A stretch of 64,000 bases of DNA from Annulohypoxylon bovei var. microspora (GCA_022836615.1 MU405258.1:186001-250000); one strand, 5' to 3'. Positions 23,353-35,901 are shown, counted from the stretch's first letter. Notes: generated by a model not told the origin, from the sequence alone. A program made the numbers and translations.

Positions 23353-24951
23353 CTTGATAGAGATTATCGGTGATCTAGAAATAGGTCGGATAAGGTTGGA
23401 GGTAGATGTTTAGATACTGAAAAATGAAGGGAAGTCGCAAGTTAAGTTACTGGTGAACATTCCCATTCCTCTAGAACTCGGGGTAATTGGTTGGTGTTAA
23501 CGCTTTCCCCCGATTTATGTTAGTTGGTAAATCGCAAACGTCATTCATAGAGGAAGGTAACATGTAAGAGTGAATAGAAAGGTATGTGAAATAGATTGGA
23601 GGTTTGGTGTTGAAATTGGGGTTACGATCGTGGTATGATCGCGTAGTATGCTCGAATATTTCGATAATTAAAACGCATTTGTAACACGATGAAGACGTCG
23701 AAGTCAAGATAATCAGATTTTGGTGTAAATTGAAAGGAAATTGAGTAGAAGAGAGAATATGTGAAGACATTGACTAGTAATCTCAAAGGAAAGGACCTGC
23801 CAACTCTGGTATTGGGAAGAAGAATGTAGTTCGCGATATGAATAGATGATTAAGGTGAGAGTTCAGGGCAGAGAATATGAAAATCGGGAAATGACGAGGG
23901 AGCTCTAGTATATGCAACTTACCGAGCTGCTGACCATGACCCTGAAGTAGATGGTTTGCCGCGATTCACATCTGTAAAGGTGTGTAAATTGAGTTACCAG
24001 ATGTAGTTGGATGGGTGGTTAGTTGCGTGAGTGGCTGAGGTAGATTAGCTGTAGAAAGATGATAGAAAGTGAAGTGATCACCAAGCTCCCGTATGAATTG
24101 GTTTTGGGTGAGTGCTCGTAGAGTTGATTCGGAATATCTTGATAGTGCTTCGAAAGAAATTCGTATGTGAGTGGTGATAAAAAGGTAGAACAGATTGGAT
24201 TGGAGGGATTGAAGGGATAGATGCTTAGAAGTGATAAGTATTTGGTGGAAGCGATCGGGTTGAGGAAGTCGTGATAAGTAACGTCGGGTCAGGGGTCAGG
24301 CTATGAAGTTGGTTATCTAGGGAAGGCAGGTTCGAAAGGTTGGATATGTAGGTAGGGATGATATGGAAATCGGTAGAAAACGTACTGGAAGGCTGGAATT
24401 GTAGCAAAAAGCACTGATGAGATGAGGATAGTAAATAACCCATGCAGAAGAAGCAGTTTGATTAGAATCGAGGCGAGAATAACTCTCTCGAGGAAGAGTG
24501 TCGAAGGTTGATATTGCGGTGAGAACAAGACTTATGGCTCTTGAATACCAGAGTGGAATCTTCAACAGTCTTGAAATACCTGCGGAAAAGGAGAGGTAGT
24601 GGGATATTGACTTTCAAGAATAACAGACCCTGGCCGAGATATTGCTTCATCGGTGAGAAGTAATATCCAGGGGTTCAGTTGAGGATACATTGACATCAAG
24701 TGTACCTACCCGAGATCATATTCACAGCCCTCAAGCTCTCATAGAGTAAGAGCGATCTTTCATAGGGTAGTATCGATGCGGCGATGTCCCAGGGGCAATA
24801 GCAAGGCGTGGTGGCCATGACATCGGGGGAAAGCACGTGTCAAAGGTATCTGTTCAAGGTTCTCTATAGACGTATCTACCGTAGGCAATGTACAAGCCGC
24901 TAACAAGATAGAAGGTATCGCAGGAATTATCTACCAAGAAGATAGAGAGGT
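23353..24951. other. Purine-biased intergenic, no gene seen
   Basis: About 1.6 kb upstream of the F-box gene. From about 23,400 to 24,650 the plus strand is conspicuously G/A-rich. Minus-strand frames here read as S/T/P/L-rich translations of that skew and have no motifs. A long pyrimidine-rich leader of the F-box transcript is possible. Confidence 0.45.
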
Positions 24952-26203
24952 CTATATTCCCTTCATTGATCGGAAGAAGTCCTATTGGTAGATGGTGTTA
25001 GCGATTAGTTCATTTGGGGAAAATGGGGGAATAGCAAATTTTGAAATCATACCATCATGCCTGTGAAAACGACCAGAAGAATACCTCCACCCGGCCCGAG
25101 TCTAAGGACCTTGGGCAGGAAACCCTTATACAGAGCACCAAAGCCTTCTTCCCTCATCACGGTTGCGCAAGCAGGCCAAGCCCAGTTGTACTTAGGCACT
25201 TGTCCGACGACCTTGGGGCTGTTTTGGATACGCGACTTGACCACGTCCATTGGCGTGTTAATTATCGTACCGACGGTGCCGCCAACAGAGCCCGAGATAA
25301 GACCGTTCAGAATCTCGCCTTTTTTGGTCTCAGCCTTTGGCAAGAGTTCCTTGACCTGGAAAATACAGCCGAAGTAACCAGCATTCCAGAGCACGTGCCT
25401 CCACATCGTACTCTCGAGGCCATTATACATGGCAAGAATGCCTTCATTCTTGATAGTTTTTGCCACTACATCAATCATGCCGGTGTATTTGCCAGCTGAG
25501 GCCTTGTCTTGCAGTCTAATCTTGACCAACTCGAAAGGCACAACGACAAAAGTCTCAGTAGCTCCGGCAGATGCGCCAGTTAAAATGGAGAGCGACTGGT
25601 TCATCTTCTCGGCGCCGAAGGCTTTGCGATAGAACTTTCCCCACTCGTCGTTGGCGGCGAACTTGGTGGCACGCTTTGGGGCTTCCATCAAAATGGGGGC
25701 GGTGATACCTCTGTATAATCTCGAGAACCTGCGCTTTAAATAAGCCTGAGGTTCCTTATTCTAGGAGGCTATCATACCCTTCATTCCGAATGATCTTCTG
25801 GAAGCAGTCCAGCATACCATTATAAGAATCTGCGCCAGTTCCTTTACCCGTTTGAAGTTGTCTACCTTATCGTAAGCTTAGACGACTCTAACGGTCGGAT
25901 CGAATTGCTGCTCACACTCGGGTTTTCACAACATCGAGAGGATACCTAGTCCATGTCAACTATGCGCACGCGACAGACTGAAGCGGGTGTCATACATGGT
26001 CAGAATCTAATAGAAATGTAACATTAGTATATATATACTTGCGCGATGAATATATGTTCGTCGCTTACCTCCGAAATGCCAGCAACGGCACCTAATATAA
26101 GTTGTTAGTCCACACGTCCCAGCCCTCATGATGAGAGAGAGTTATGATGCGACTGACCTGCGGCGAAGGTGTACATGAACGGTAATGGCTTATCCTGCGA
26201 CAT
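24952..26203 (-). CDS. Mitochondrial 2-oxodicarboxylate carrier
   Basis: Seven exons (26203-26158, 26091-26069, 26006-25996, 25945-25916, 25861-25778, 25728-25053, 24981-24952) give 299 aa, the usual carrier length. Exons 2 and 3 are only 23 and 11 nt. All phases fit: MYTFAAG-AVAGISE-ILTM-YPLDVVKTRV-QLQTGKG and finally VVFTGMM-DFFRSMKGI. Three carrier signatures are present (PLDVVKTR, PFELVKIR, PMDVVKSR). The stretch ITAPILMEAPKRATKFAAND and the RLGPGGGILLVVFTG end identify the 2-oxodicarboxylate carrier subfamily (yeast ODC1/ODC2, human SLC25A21), which exchanges 2-oxoadipate and 2-oxoglutarate across the inner membrane and is linked to lysine metabolism. The many small 5' exons would be missed by simple gene callers. 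Confidence 0.93.
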
Positions 26204-28192
26204 CTTGGGCGAATTTTAACCTATAGAAGACGATAATGATGTCTTTTGTTAGAACTCAATTGAAGGTAGAATACAATATTTAAATGTTCGGCGAATACAT
26301 ACCTGCGGTTACTGACGGTTAATAAATTTTAAGAAAGAAGATCGAATTATAATTTGCGATGGCAGCGCATACATAGAGAATCAACGCTAGCGCTCTCGTG
26401 CCCCACGACTGCCCGCCGGATCGGAGTTATCTAGGGAAGTTCAGGGGACCCCACAATACACAAAACGCAATCCCGAGGTGCACAGGCCACTATTAAACCG
26501 GTCTGCCCGGTTAAGTAATCCTTTACCCATTATTATTACGTACCTGTACTCACTAAGCTCTTTAAAGGATAGGTAAAAATTGATTGAACCTTTCTCACTT
26601 ATAGAATCAAAGACAGCAAAGAGGATAAAGTATGAGTTGATTCATTTTTTTCTACATTTATATCATCAAGCCTCTCTATGCAGTGTAACCTAATAAACGT
26701 GGCGAAGAGCATAAGACCTAAGATCTGCTTACAGTACTTACCTGGTAAGGATTGGGGACATGACTCTTGAACTACCTACGTAAAGCACATACATTTCCGC
26801 CTCAACTCAAAAAAATACATAGATAATAATAGGTGCTTGAAGACAGCAAATACTGTTGGTTTTATAATTGCTAGTCTTGTTGCTTCCATTAAGCTATCCC
26901 ATTAAATAGTTTAATTAGGTATTATATAGTTTTTATTGGTTCCGTTAACCATCTAGGTAAGGAGAGCTATGATGACAAAATATTGGGCATATAAACTCTT
27001 TGGCGTCAACGTGTTAAAGATATTTGTATGTATAAGCTAAAATGTTATGTTTTGAGAATGACCTAAGGTATCTAATGCTGATCTTTCGGCGTGGGTTCCT
27101 ATTCGTAGCCCTACGGCCTAGCTGAGACTCGCCGCAGGTATTGCTTATTCTTCAATGCCTACCTACCTTTAACTATGCCTAATGCAACGAGGATCAAGGT
27201 AGGGTGCGAACTGCAAGCTGGGCAGGGGATCTCGTGGGGAAACTCCACAGCACTGAATGCCTTGCAGAAGCGCGAACGATGGCTTCTATAGGTAGGTAGG
27301 TAGTCGGCCTACGAACACTACCTACCTACCTACATAGCTACATAGGTATATATGTATTGATCATGATATATCCGTACTTACATACCTATGTACCTTAGAT
27401 GGTTACCTAGTATAATCTTTATACTAAGATCGAATCTCAAAGACTATACTCGTAATCTATAGTTTTGTAGGTATGTATTTTCTATATACAGCAATGACGA
27501 TGCCCTGAGGATTTGCCATGCTCTTTCGAAATGAACTGCGATTGGTCGAAATAGACTATTCCGATGACCCGGCTTTTACTTTAGCGTCGCGGGGCTCGGG
27601 ATGCGCACAAACCCCAGCAGCTCAGATTGTAGCTGCCATCTTGCCTTATTGCCTATTGCCTATCTCCTGTACCTTCTTTCACTCAATTTTCGTTTACGAT
27701 AACTCCCAATAAGTCTCATCGCTGATTCTTTACCGAATATTTGACAAGTTGCACTACAAGCAAGTCTCACAATCGATAAATCCCGACATTTCAACCTTCC
27801 AATAGAACGTATCGCCGCGGACCCCTCCGTAGCCACGATCGAACCAATCCAACTCGTCAATCAACGACGTGTACTATCCACCAATACATCTTCATATTAT
27901 CTATCCAGAACGTTCCCTGACGAGTTCGTAAATCGGTCGAAGCGAAAGCAACCCACCCACCTATCTACTTCTCTGTAACCTTTCGTAACGGCTGCTCCTA
28001 AGGGGAAAACTATCGTACACACCGTCATAATCGCGAGCCCCTAGCTATACGGCGAACGTAGTGGGATAATCCCCCCCAATCTTCTGTCAAGTCGAAGCGC
28101 TTCCAATAGCACCTTTAAACAGGCCGTGATCCTTCGAGACTCACAGCGAGGTGCAGTTTGAAGTGCTTTGAACGACGCCATATCACACACAC
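26204..28192. other. Divergent 2-kb intergenic region
   Basis: Between the oxodicarboxylate carrier and the large BTB gene. It contains a TAGG-repeat palindrome (27289-27332) and AT-rich stretches. The frame at 27518-27712 is not supported as a gene. Promoters for both neighbours are expected here. Confidence 0.45.
27289..27332. repeat. TAGG-repeat palindrome
   Basis: TAGGTAGGTAGGTAG (27289-27303) and its exact reverse complement (27318-27332) flank a 14-nt spacer. Similar CTAGGTAGGTA/TACCTACCTA blocks recur in many intergenic parts of this window, for example near 33421, 33830, 47500 and 48795. Confidence 0.7.
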
Positions 28193-31100
28193 ATGAGTCA
28201 TCTACTTTGGAAATATTATTGGGAAAATGACGTCGACAAATTTCGTCGGCTGCTGGCCCCGGTCGGCTATTCCCAGAATCTATCTAAGAGTCCCGGTACG
28301 ATAATAGGTAGTCCCGGCGCATTCGGAAGCTCTCCACGAGCCACCAAGTCGCGCAAGGCTTCCGGTTTTGGTGCTGGTATCGCCGCGCCTAGGACTGCTG
28401 CGAATAGTCTTGGAAAGGGTGAGATCAATAGTCGCGATCATTCGGGTCTGACTATTCTCCTCCGAGCTGCTTCGTCTACCTCCTCGAATGCCGCCTCCTT
28501 CGTCGAGGCCCTTCTCGACCATCCTGCGATCGATATATATGCTCAAGACTACGAGAGTGGATGGAATGCCTTACATAGGGCACTCTACAATGGAAATATT
28601 TCAATCGCGCGATTGCTCCTAGAAAAAGAACGTAAGGACCTGACAAGCTCACTCGGCAGTGCCAATGTAACAAGAGTTGGTCAGTTGATCAAGACGAAGG
28701 ACCATGAAGGAAACAGCCCCTTCGATGTTTACAATGCGACTATTGCCCTACGGACTTTGAAGGTTTCGGAAGACCGTGCAAGCTTGGAAGATGATAGGTC
28801 AGATACTGATGAGGGTTCAAGTGGTGACGACGTCAGGTTAGACGCGAGCTGGTCAGACTCAAGTAGTATCACGCTAATGTGCTTCTTAGACACCATAGTA
28901 GATATGCCGGCCTTGGCGAAGAAGTGTTCACGTTTGGCAGCAATAACAACCTTACCCTGGGTCTTGGTGACGAGGATGACCGACAATTCCCTGAGCGCAT
29001 CTATCTGAAGCGACCAGATCACTTAATCCAATACTTCTACGACCAATGCCTTGAGGAGAAGAAGCATCAACTGAATATGGATGATTTCATATCTCGTGAT
29101 CTATTAGAAGTGCCCTCTTTGATCCAAAACCGTGCCTTGATGATTCAAGACATCGCACTCTCTAAGCTGCATAGTGCTGTCCTCACAACCGACCCGATAT
29201 CTAATCTATATATCTGCGGTATTGGGCGTGGAGGTCGTTTAGGTCTCGGTGATGAGAATACTAGATTCAATTTCATGCCTGTTCAAGGTGGTTTGTCGGA
29301 TAGGAAAGTTGTTCAGATATCCCTCGGTCAAAATCATTCGATGGCCGTAACAAGTACAGGAGAACTTTGGACTTGGGGGTTGAATACCTATTCTCAACTT
29401 GGGTTCGCCTTACCCCCACCTACGAAACCCGACGAGGAACCGATGAGCTTGATTCCTCGACAGGTATTTGGCCCACTGAAGAAGGAAATCATACTTGGAG
29501 CAGCAGCTTCTGCTATTCATTCGGTGGCACATACGGGCTCTTCCTTATTCTGCTGGGGTAAAAATGTCGGCCAACTTGCCTTAATGGATGCGGATTCAAG
29601 GTCCCTGGAGGTTCAAACTATACCTAGGAAAGTTGCCGCGACCCTGCTATCCAATCACTCTTCAATCGTTACAGTATCAGCCGTCGAGAAGGCGACATCT
29701 TGCTTATTTGAGGACCACACTGTCTGCGTCTTCACAAGCTATGGTTACAACATGATTAAATTCCCTACATACGACCCTTTCACGAGCTCACCGCTCCAGC
29801 GCTCTGTACAGCTTTCTACGTCTTCCCGTTACGACCCTAGTCGTCGTGAAATACATCACATCACCTCTGGCGGAGAAACAATAGCCGCGGTCATGGGAAA
29901 TGGCGACCTATTCACAATGTTGGTCAACCATAAATCCGATGGCAACCAGCCTGCTACGTCTACAACCAACCCGTCTAAGATCAAGGATGCTGTGACAACA
30001 CCGCAGTGTATCTGGAGCTCCAGAAAAGACGGCGTCAAATCTGTCACTGTTGGGGAGAACGGTTCTGTCATGCTCTCTACCCAATCAGGGGCAGTTTGGC
30101 GCCGCGTCAAGCGAATAAAAGCTAAAGATACTAAGGTACCTACGATAATAGACTCTAAGCGCAAGGATTTCAAATTTCAACGAGTCCCCTATATTACCGA
30201 CATTGTTGCTGTCAGAAGCTCTGCGTTCGGTGCGTATGCCGCGATCCGAAAGGACTGCGATGTGACACGGGAACAAATCGAGATTGACGAGCCAACATTA
30301 TGGCAAGATATAGCCCCTCTATTTCCCTTCTCGGGGTTCAAAGCCTCTAACCATAAAGCGAGAGAAAATAAGGATACTTGGAAATTCCATGATCCAGAGG
30401 TGCTAAAAGGTCGAGTAGACACACTAGCATACGAAGTACTAACATCGACTGATCTTGAGGAAGATCTTCGAACACACCTTCAGAATTGGCATTTCCAACA
30501 TCAAAATCTCGACGCCGTTATTCGTTCTGCTGCCTACCCAGAGCTTGCAATTCCTATACACTCTTGGCTTTTGTCAGCGAGAAGTCCATTACTTCGAGTC
30601 GGGCTACAACGATTTAGGGAAACCGGAAAGTACGAGGTTGCGGACCTCCTCAGCATTAGCGAACATAATAGCATGTCGGTTGTGGAGCTTACCGGCAGTG
30701 TCGACTTAATATCTCTGATGAATCTCGTCGTCTACATGTACCGTGATAGGGTTATCCCCGCTTGGAACTTTACACGACAATCTAAACCTCTGGCATATAG
30801 ATATCGTCAAATCCGCACAGAACTCATGAAACTAGCTACCAAGCTTGGCATGTCCCTCCTGGAAACTGCTGTCAGAATCCAGAGCTCACCGCCACGCTCT
30901 ATGATTATTGACTTTAGGAAAGCCATCGAGGATCCGGCCTTCTTTGAAGATGGTGACGCCGTTTTGGAATTAGATGGTGACGAAATCCCCATTCATAGTA
31001 CCATGCTTTGTCAAAGATGTCCTTGGTTCAAAGGCTTGTTCAACGGCCGTTCCCGTGGATTCTGGTTGGAGAGTCGCCGTGCAGCATTAAAAGATTCCGA

Positions 31101-33169
31101 CCGTATCAAGATTGATATGAAACACATGAATCCGGTGTCGTTCCATTACGTACTTCAACACCTGTACGCCGATATTGGTGAAGAGCTTTTCGACGACGTA
31201 GTTTCAGAGAATATCGACGAGTTCTCTGAGTTAGTCATGGATGTTATGAGCATTGCCAACGAGCTCATGCTAGATCGCTTATCGCAAATATGCCAGAAGG
31301 TTATTGGCCGTTTCGGTAAGTTGCTACCGTGTCTATACCACCTAGATGTCATCTCTAACTTGACTAGTTACTACACGGAATATTTCAAATTTGCTTAACG
31401 CTATCAGTCCCTGTTCTGTGACTGAATTCAAAGATAAGGGGTTAGAATATATCTGCCTGCAAATGGAATCAATGCTTGAAAATCAGTAAGTCATTTTAAT
31501 GGGCCATGACATTTAGTAATATTCCCCTGAGTCTAGATGTACAAACTTCATTTACTCTGTGGAGTTGCCATGGCATTTACAAGGCTTATTGTGGTAATGC
31601 TACGGGATAGGTGAATGACTATGCTAACACACGTGTAGTCTACTTGATGACCTTGACGATGACCTTCTGGTAGAACTTGACGAAGTTATTAGGGACAATC
31701 AATTAGCCAGATGTCCCTTTGCGCGAAGTGGGAGAGCTGATTTAATTCTCAATGAGCGTAACCCCCAATTAGCTCAAGATATTGACGATGAGAGGCAGAG
31801 ACGAGTAAGAGAAATGGCTTTTAGGATCGCCCAGAGAGATGACGAAAAGAAGTTGTCATCTTCGCTGAAAACACGTGTTGGGAGTTTGGACGAATCACTC
31901 GGTATCTCTTCAATGCCAGATCGGACTAGGAGAATATCAAAGCCGGTGCAAAATGAGCCCTTCACGCCCGAACTTCGACCTAGAGATTCGCATGCAGACC
32001 TTATCTTTGCTATGGACGAAGAAGAATCCCGCAGTGCGACAAGTCCCGTTTCTCCTAGCCCCCGGCCACTACAGTCTAGCGAACGAAACGACTTAGACCA
32101 ATTACCTACACTTGCTAGTCCTTGGCGAGATTCTAAGGGGAAAGTTGTTAAGGATTCTGTTTCTCCGGTCGCTACTCCCCCGATATCAACATCGCAGTCG
32201 GGTCTCGCCTCCACTAAATCACACACTGACCTTACCACAAAGCGCGTTCCATCGGGAGGCAACCCATGGGGACCTTCAACGCTCCCAACCTCACGTTTAG
32301 ACCTCAGCGAGGTACTGGCTGAGTCTCGACCCATCCAATCAGCACTTTCTGCAGGCTTGGCAGCCGAGAGAAAGGAGCCAGGTAGCAAAACCACATCACA
32401 AAAGATATCTCAAAAAGAGAGAAAAAGGCAACTGCAACAACAGCAAGCAGAGCAAGTAGCCCGACAAGAACCCCAATCTCAGCAGTCACCGTGGACAAAG
32501 GTCGGAGAGGATAAGGAATCTCCTTGGCAAAAGACACCACTACCTTCGAAGACGTCCTTGTCGGAGTCTTTTGATTCTCCAGCGGGCCCACCAGCGGGCC
32601 TCCCAAAACCAAACCCACTTCTTTCTGCTGAGACTTCTTCTGGGAAATCGATACCACGACGTACAGCATCTCCGGACACCAGATTTTCAGGCCAGAGAAC
32701 CAATAGTAGCACACAGGCGTCCGCGGCTACTCAGTCCAAATCGCAGCAGCTAACTCCACATTCGAAGTCTTACATTAAACGAACACCCAAGCCAGAGCAG
32801 GAGTTAGGTCTTGGTCTAGCTGATATAATTGGCGAGCAGAAACGTGAGCAGGAAGTTGTGCGCGAAGCAGTCGCCAAACGTAGCTTACAGGAAATTCAAC
32901 AAGAGCAAGCTTTCCAGGAATGGTGGGACCAAGAAAGCCGACGCATGCAAGAAGAGGAAACGAGGCGAACCGCGCGTGAAGAGAGTAAAGAAAAGAAAAA
33001 AGATCCCAGTGGTGGGCGAAGAAGTAATCGCGGTAACAAATCAAAAGGGGGAGGAAACAGTAATCGTCGTAGTGGTGGGGCCCCCGGCAGCGGTAGCACT
33101 GCTACAGAAGGGGGTCCCAGTGCTAGTTCCAGAGGGCGCGGGCGCGGAAATAGAGGCAGAACAACATGA
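28193..33169 (+). CDS. IBtk-like ankyrin/RCC1/BTB protein
   Basis: Four exons (28193-28836, 28890-31315, 31368-31485, 31639-33169) give 1572 aa in one frame. Exon joins are DDVR-HHSRYAGLG, GRFV-TTRNISN and LENH-LLDDLDD. The donor at 28837 (GTTAGA) is weak but gives the only in-phase join I found. Order: ankyrin-like repeats (about 75-160, including GWNALHRALYNGNISIARLLL), RCC1 repeats (about 220-670, including GIGRGGRLGLGDE and WTWGLNTYSQLG), two BTB/POZ domains (about 745-870 and 895-1010, the second with LDGDEIPIHSTMLCQRCPWFKGLF), then a long disordered tail ending in an RG-rich box (RGRGRGNRGRTT). The layout matches human IBtk (1353 aa), a CUL3 ubiquitin-ligase adaptor. A CUL3-adaptor role here is inferred from architecture, and the RG tail suggests RNA or ribonucleoprotein contact. 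Confidence 0.88.
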
Positions 33170-33856
33170 TAGACGAGGCTACATGTAGGAATGGCTTAAG
33201 TCAACAGGTGCGTCTCGGATCGGTGTCGCATTTACGGAGTTTCAGAAACACAACACCATATATATACCTACCTACAACTGTATTTGTAAGGTTTAGCAGC
33301 TCTAGCAGACTACTCGCTTATGTCGGCTCTGTACATATTTACAAACGGAGAAGAATCAATTCCCCTCCTGCTTTCAATTAGGCAAGCTTCGCATTGCAGT
33401 TATGTTTACAATATACCTGCCTAGGTAGGTAAGTATTTCCGCCCTCACTTCTATTTTGTTACCCATAGCGCGTTACTCCTTATTAGATGAAATATCCCCT
33501 TCGATATTGGAGGGGTAAAAATGAATGTTGCGGGGCAACTGCTACCGCCATCACTATCACTACAGCGGGGCCGCACTGCTAATAGTTAACTGCCCATAAG
33601 CGCAACAAGAAATAACTACTTGTCTGTTCTGCTAAGACGTTAAAATGACATTAAATTATGGAATAATAATATTTTCACATACGTCTCTAAGGTAAATTTG
33701 TGATAAATCATGATCATGGATACTTACCTAACCTAGATATATTTACAGGAAGTTGAAAACCGCGGCACGTCCAGTAAGAATTCTAACATGCCATTCTTAC
33801 CGCCCATATTTTAGATTACTTCAGTACCTAGGTACCTACCTTCATTTAATAGAATC
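33170..33856. other. Intergenic, no gene seen
   Basis: Convergent 3' flanks, AT-rich, with TAGG-type repeats near 33416-33432 and 33826-33842. No gene or RNA is seen. Confidence 0.5.
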
Positions 33857-34555
33857 TCAGGTAGTGTAGTATCGCGTCCCGCTAGGCGTGCTTACGTTAG
33901 CTTCAATAAAATCGGCCTCTTCTATCCAATCTCTAAAGCTCCGGAGTACCCATCTAGGATATTCAATCGAAGTTGAGATAGTTCGTGCCTCACCTAAGAG
34001 AGCTAATTCCATGTCATCAAGCTCTGCGAGGAATTTGTCTGCATCTAAAGTGCCAGGTCGGACGTGGACAAATTCAATATTTTCCGAGCTTTCCGGTTGA
34101 ACAGCGTGGAACTTGATCAACTCTTCTTCAGTCTTTTGTTCTTCGCTCTTCTGCACCGACCGCACGAAGCGAATCCAATCATCGTCGCTAGTCCAAACTT
34201 GATCCCCGTCGAAAAGTTCTTTCGCAGTGGTTATTTCAAAGAAATCGAACCAGTACAAATCGTCATACTCCTCCTTATTGGTTTCAACTATCTTAGACAG
34301 ATTACCGAAGCAACCAAGTCCGCAGTCAAACCCTGGATGGAGAAGGTTCATCGTAATTCTGTGTAGAAAACTTAATTCCTCGACTACGATGGCATCGTGA
34401 ATGGAGAGAGGCTGGGGAACATGAGTCCGGCGACCTTCGAATTTGCGGATTTCTAGATCATCCACTGCTGTTGACCAGCCTTCATTGTCAGCCCTTATCT
34501 CTGGCTGGATGTCCTCGCCATCATAACTAATTACTTTGATGTCGAAATTTTCCAT
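33857..34555 (-). CDS. Hypothetical protein, unknown family
   Basis: A single uninterrupted frame of 232 codons starting MENFDIKVISYDGEDIQ. The protein is acidic (many D and E), has no signal peptide or membrane segment, and contains tryptophan-rich patches such as DLYWFDFFEITTAKELFDGDQVW. Coding-like composition and the intact length support a real gene. I recognise no domain. The ATG is directly preceded by a short AT-rich leader. It faces the epimerase pseudogene on the same strand about 320 bp away. Function unknown. Confidence 0.6.
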   Translation of the reverse strand: MENFDIKVISYDGEDIQPEIRADNEGWSTAVDDLEIRKFEGRRTHVPQPLSIHDAIVVEELSFLHRITMNLLHPGFDCGLGCFGNLSKIVETNKEEYDDLYWFDFFEITTAKELFDGDQVWTSDDDWIRFVRSVQKSEEQKTEEELIKFHAVQPESSENIEFVHVRPGTLDADKFLAELDDMELALLGEARTISTSIEYPRWVLRSFRDWIEEADFIEANVSTPSGTRYYTT

Positions 34556-34875
34556 GGCGACTCGATTTAAAGATGCCGATCAACCTTAGTGGGATATGTC
34601 GGATTTTTAAGGAGAAACCAAACCCCTATTACTATCTAGATGGAAAGTAGGTCTTTCTCCTTAAGTACCATTGTCTAGCTTTTTTAGACAATGGGTATTG
34701 TTCTGCCATGTTAAGCATCCATGACTCTTTGTTACAATGATAATGGATTCAGTTCTGTTGCATCACCCAAAAGTTGCCCTCGCCAACCCCTATCCTTCGC
34801 ATCATTTCTTGCCGCTTTACTCAGGCCTGATCAGTCCTTGCTACTCAATGAACCACTACTTTCGCATCCAATATT
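34556..34875. other. Intergenic, no gene seen
   Basis: About 320 bp between the hypothetical gene and the 3' end of the epimerase-like pseudogene. Overlapping plus-strand frames here are the antisense of, or run into, the pseudogene. Confidence 0.5.
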
Positions 34876-35901
34876 TCAGGCCTTATCCTTCCCCAGCTTC
34901 TCAAGATACTGGCTCGCAACATCCACCACCGCGCTGTCAAAGGTTTTCAACTTCCTGCCCAGCAGCTTCTCCACATCGCTCGACTCGTAGTTGACGGGCA
35001 ACGTGGGCACCTTACCCCTTTTGAAGACCCCGGCCTCGACGGCCTTAGGGAACGTCTTCTCGACGAGGTCGAATATCGACCCGTAGTCCACCTTCGTCGC
35101 GACGCCAAAATCTTCGATCTCGCCCGCCTTGGGCTCGAGGAAGAGAACGCGGAGGTGCAGGTCTGCCAGGTCGTCGATGTGCACGAAGCCGCCGTGGATG
35201 GGGAACGGCATCTCCCCCCCCGACCATCCCCATCATCAGGAAGTTGTTCGAGCTGTTCTGCGTCTGCATCATGGCGGCGTCGAGCGCGAGCTCGTTGCGG
35301 CCGAAGACGTAGCCGGGAATCACGTGCGAGACGGTGAAGTGCGGGTTGCCCGTCTTGACGAATTCGTCCGTGTTGTGCAGCTCGACTATCTTGCCCGTTA
35401 TGTACCCCTCGAAGACGTCGCCGAAGGTAGACGGAACGGGACTGGGTAGCGGGATGCGGGTCGAGGCGGTTACAGGAGTTGGGGGGGGGGGGGTGTGAAA
35501 CCGAGGTTTGCCACGATTGACGAGGTAATGATCACGCGCTGTACAGTAGGTGCCTTGAGCGCGGAGGAGAGCAGACCCGACGTGATCTTCACCGTGGGCT
35601 AGAATACCTCCGTGATAGGGTCGTAGGTGGGGAATGGAACTGGCGACCCGGCGTGGACGATGTGGGTAACTCCCCTCAGGGCAGTGTCAAAGGCGCCGTC
35701 AGCACTAAAATCGGAGATAATAACGGGGGAGAGGCGATCGCCGGGTGCCAGCTTTCGTACCGCCGGGTTCGAGGAGACCACCTGGGCTTTCTCTTCTGAT
35801 CGCACCGTGTAGCGTACGTTGTGACCGGCGGCGAGAGCAGCAAGGAGGACGCGAAAGCCGATCAGGCCGGAAGCCCCGGTGATGAGAATAGTCGCAGCCA
35901 T
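34876..35901 (-). pseudogene. Broken NAD-dependent epimerase/ketoreductase
   Basis: Three minus-strand segments together cover a typical extended SDR of about 340 residues. The first starts MAATILITGASGLIG (dinucleotide-binding GxxGxxG). A later one has YITGK (the YxxxK motif) and HVIPGYVFGRNELAL, and the last has FVHIDDLADLHL. Three lesions break the frame: an in-frame TAG at 35599-35601 where relatives would have a sense codon, a frame change at a run of 13 Gs (plus strand, 35481-35493), and an opposite one-base change at a run of 8 Cs (35214-35221). The two indels cancel, so the first and last segments share a frame. Homopolymer errors in assembly could explain the indels but not the stop. 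If intact, it would be a cytosolic NAD(P)H ketone or flavonoid-type reductase. The exons are GC-rich compared with the flanks. Confidence 0.8.
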
